Of a DNA stretch of 64,000 nt, positions 63,125 to 64,000 are shown in pieces; position 1 is the stretch's first letter, and every line of letters begins with the position of its first letter. The DNA is from Glaciecola sp964621345 (GTDB lineage Bacteria > Pseudomonadota > Gammaproteobacteria > Enterobacterales > Alteromonadaceae): NCBI GenBank assembly GCA_964621345.1, contig CAZUON010000010.1:1-64000 (forward strand). Direction: 5' to 3'. The position numbers and the translations under genes are program-made. The notes under the pieces were generated by a model. It searched no databases and was not told the DNA's origin. It saw only the letters and a program-made list of their open reading frames with translations.

Positions 63125-64000
63125 TTAAGGATTAAGCTCAACTTGAAAGGCAGTATCAAATCCAATCTTTTGCAAAGCTTGGATAAGTTTTTGTGCACTT
63201 TGTTCATTTTCAACAGGACCTAAATGTAAACGATAGATGTTATCGAGCTTAGGAATACTGTTGGGAACTTGTAGTAGATTAGATAAACCGGTGGCTAAAT
63301 CGCGTGCTTTACTCTCGTCTGAGGTGGCAGTAACTTGCACAAAAAGTAAGGTGTCATCTAACGATTCTTCAAGCACTTGTGGGCCATTACCCATACTCTC
63401 TCTTAGTTCAGAAGTACTTCGGTTATTGGCAATCGTACTGGAGGCAACGCTTGTTTGCAGAGTGTGGTTGTCTGTGTTGTTGTCGTTAGCAGCTAAACGG
63501 GTTTCAGCTTGAGTATTATTACCGATAGTTACTATACCGTCTTTGCTAACATGGATAATTTCGACTTTAACTCGGGTAACTCCCTTGCTATGAAAACCTA
63601 GCTTTTTTGCCGCACCGTAGGAAAGGTCTAAAATTCGATCGTCGTGAAAGGGGCCGCGGTCATTTACTCGCACTGTTGTAGTTTTATTGTTTTCTAAGTT
63701 AGTCACGCGTAAAAATGAGGGCAGGGGAAGTGTTTTATGGGCAGCGGTGAGGGCAAACATATCAAAGGTCTCGCCATTCGCGGTAGTATGCCCATGAAAT
63801 TTCTGCCCATACCATGAGGCATAACCCTCTTCTTGGTATCCTTTGCTGTCTTGAAGGGGAGTGTAATAGCCTCCAAGCACCGTATAAGGACGACTTGTCC
63901 ACACATTATGTGGTTCGTATACAGGAGTGGGTTCGACAAAGGCGAGTTCGCCATATTCAAATTTGGGAGCAGAGTCTTGTTTTTGTGAGTAACGAGAGCT
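63125..64000 (-). CDS. rlpA: Septal ring lytic transglycosylase RlpA, 5' end outside window
   Basis: The frame stays open to the window edge, so the N-terminus (signal and lipobox) is missing. An internal GTG at 63904 is not the true start, because in-frame coding continues as FEYGELAFVEPTPVYEP. The double-psi beta-barrel shows YASWYGQKFHGHTTANGETFDMFALTAAHKTLPLPS and VRVNDRGPFHDDRILDLSYGAAKKLGF. The C-terminal SPOR domain is about the last 75 residues. It cleaves naked glycan strands at the septum. Upstream of dacA, as commonly seen. Confidence 0.92.
   Translation of the reverse strand, partial: SSRYSQKQDSAPKFEYGELAFVEPTPVYEPHNVWTSRPYTVLGGYYTPLQDSKGYQEEGYASWYGQKFHGHTTANGETFDMFALTAAHKTLPLPSFLRVTNLENNKTTTVRVNDRGPFHDDRILDLSYGAAKKLGFHSKGVTRVKVEIIHVSKDGIVTIGNNTQAETRLAANDNNTDNHTLQTSVASSTIANNRSTSELRESMGNGPQVLEESLDDTLLFVQVTATSDESKARDLATGLSNLLQVPNSIPKLDNIYRLHLGPVENEQSAQKLIQALQKIGFDTAFQVELNP

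Overview
The window reads as a chromosomal stretch of a marine gammaproteobacterium of the Alteromonadales (Alteromonas/Glaciecola/Paraglaciecola-like). The reasons are moderate-to-low GC, gene neighbourhoods shared with enterobacteria (tesA/ybbA-ybbP, folX-yfcH, trp-rnm-yciO, cvpA-purF, mltD-gloB/yafS, metG/mrp-dcd, dacA-ybeD-lipB-lipA), ScpA/ScpB condensin subunits, and DUF3718, VF530 and tricorn-like proteins. This placement is inferred from protein content; no database search was run. There is one assembly gap of exactly 100 N (28896-28995), so this is a scaffold.

Layout. 0.1-2.8 kb: two coupled exported amidohydrolase-fold proteins. 2.9-6.9 kb: tesA divergent from an ybbA-ybbP type ABC exporter. 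7.0-8.2 kb: folX-yfcH. 8.3-10.4 kb: an AI-2E family permease and a membrane diguanylate cyclase. 10.5-17.9 kb: the complete trp operon on the minus strand (trpL-E-G-D-CF-B-A-yciI), with a leader peptide holding three consecutive Trp codons and an intrinsic attenuator. 18-28 kb, plus strand: rnm, yciO, scpA, scpB, rluB, truA, accD, folC, a SPOR protein, cvpA, purF. 28-33 kb: a Yip1-type membrane protein, the gap, a large tricorn-like S41 protease, and the decayed remains of two genes including a mannose-6-phosphate isomerase.

33-39.5 kb is the most accessory part: small exported proteins, an unlisted 55-codon ORF, a DUF2306 membrane protein divergent from a membrane-anchored AraC regulator, and a two-gene module (PP2C-like phosphatase plus TPR/coiled-coil/three-TM protein). 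The module lies between the intact AraC gene and a degenerate copy of that gene's 3' end. VF530 and RRM genes follow.

39.6-53 kb is mainly housekeeping: miaE, a coiled-coil membrane protein, lpxH, ppiB, cysS, a repeat-rich spacer, mltD, gloB, yafS, metG, mrp, dcd, a TRIC-like channel and tRNA-Pro(GGG). 53-64 kb: a DUF4136 lipoprotein, a hemolysin III family protein, mgtE, mscS, the rimK operon (rimK, a zinc deacylase, a RimB-like retropepsin), lipA-lipB-ybeD-dacA, and rlpA, which runs off the right edge.

The best candidates for something undescribed are the phosphatase/TPR module with its AraC-derived boundary, the catalytically degenerate partner amidohydrolase, and several compact palindromes and repeats in intergenic DNA.
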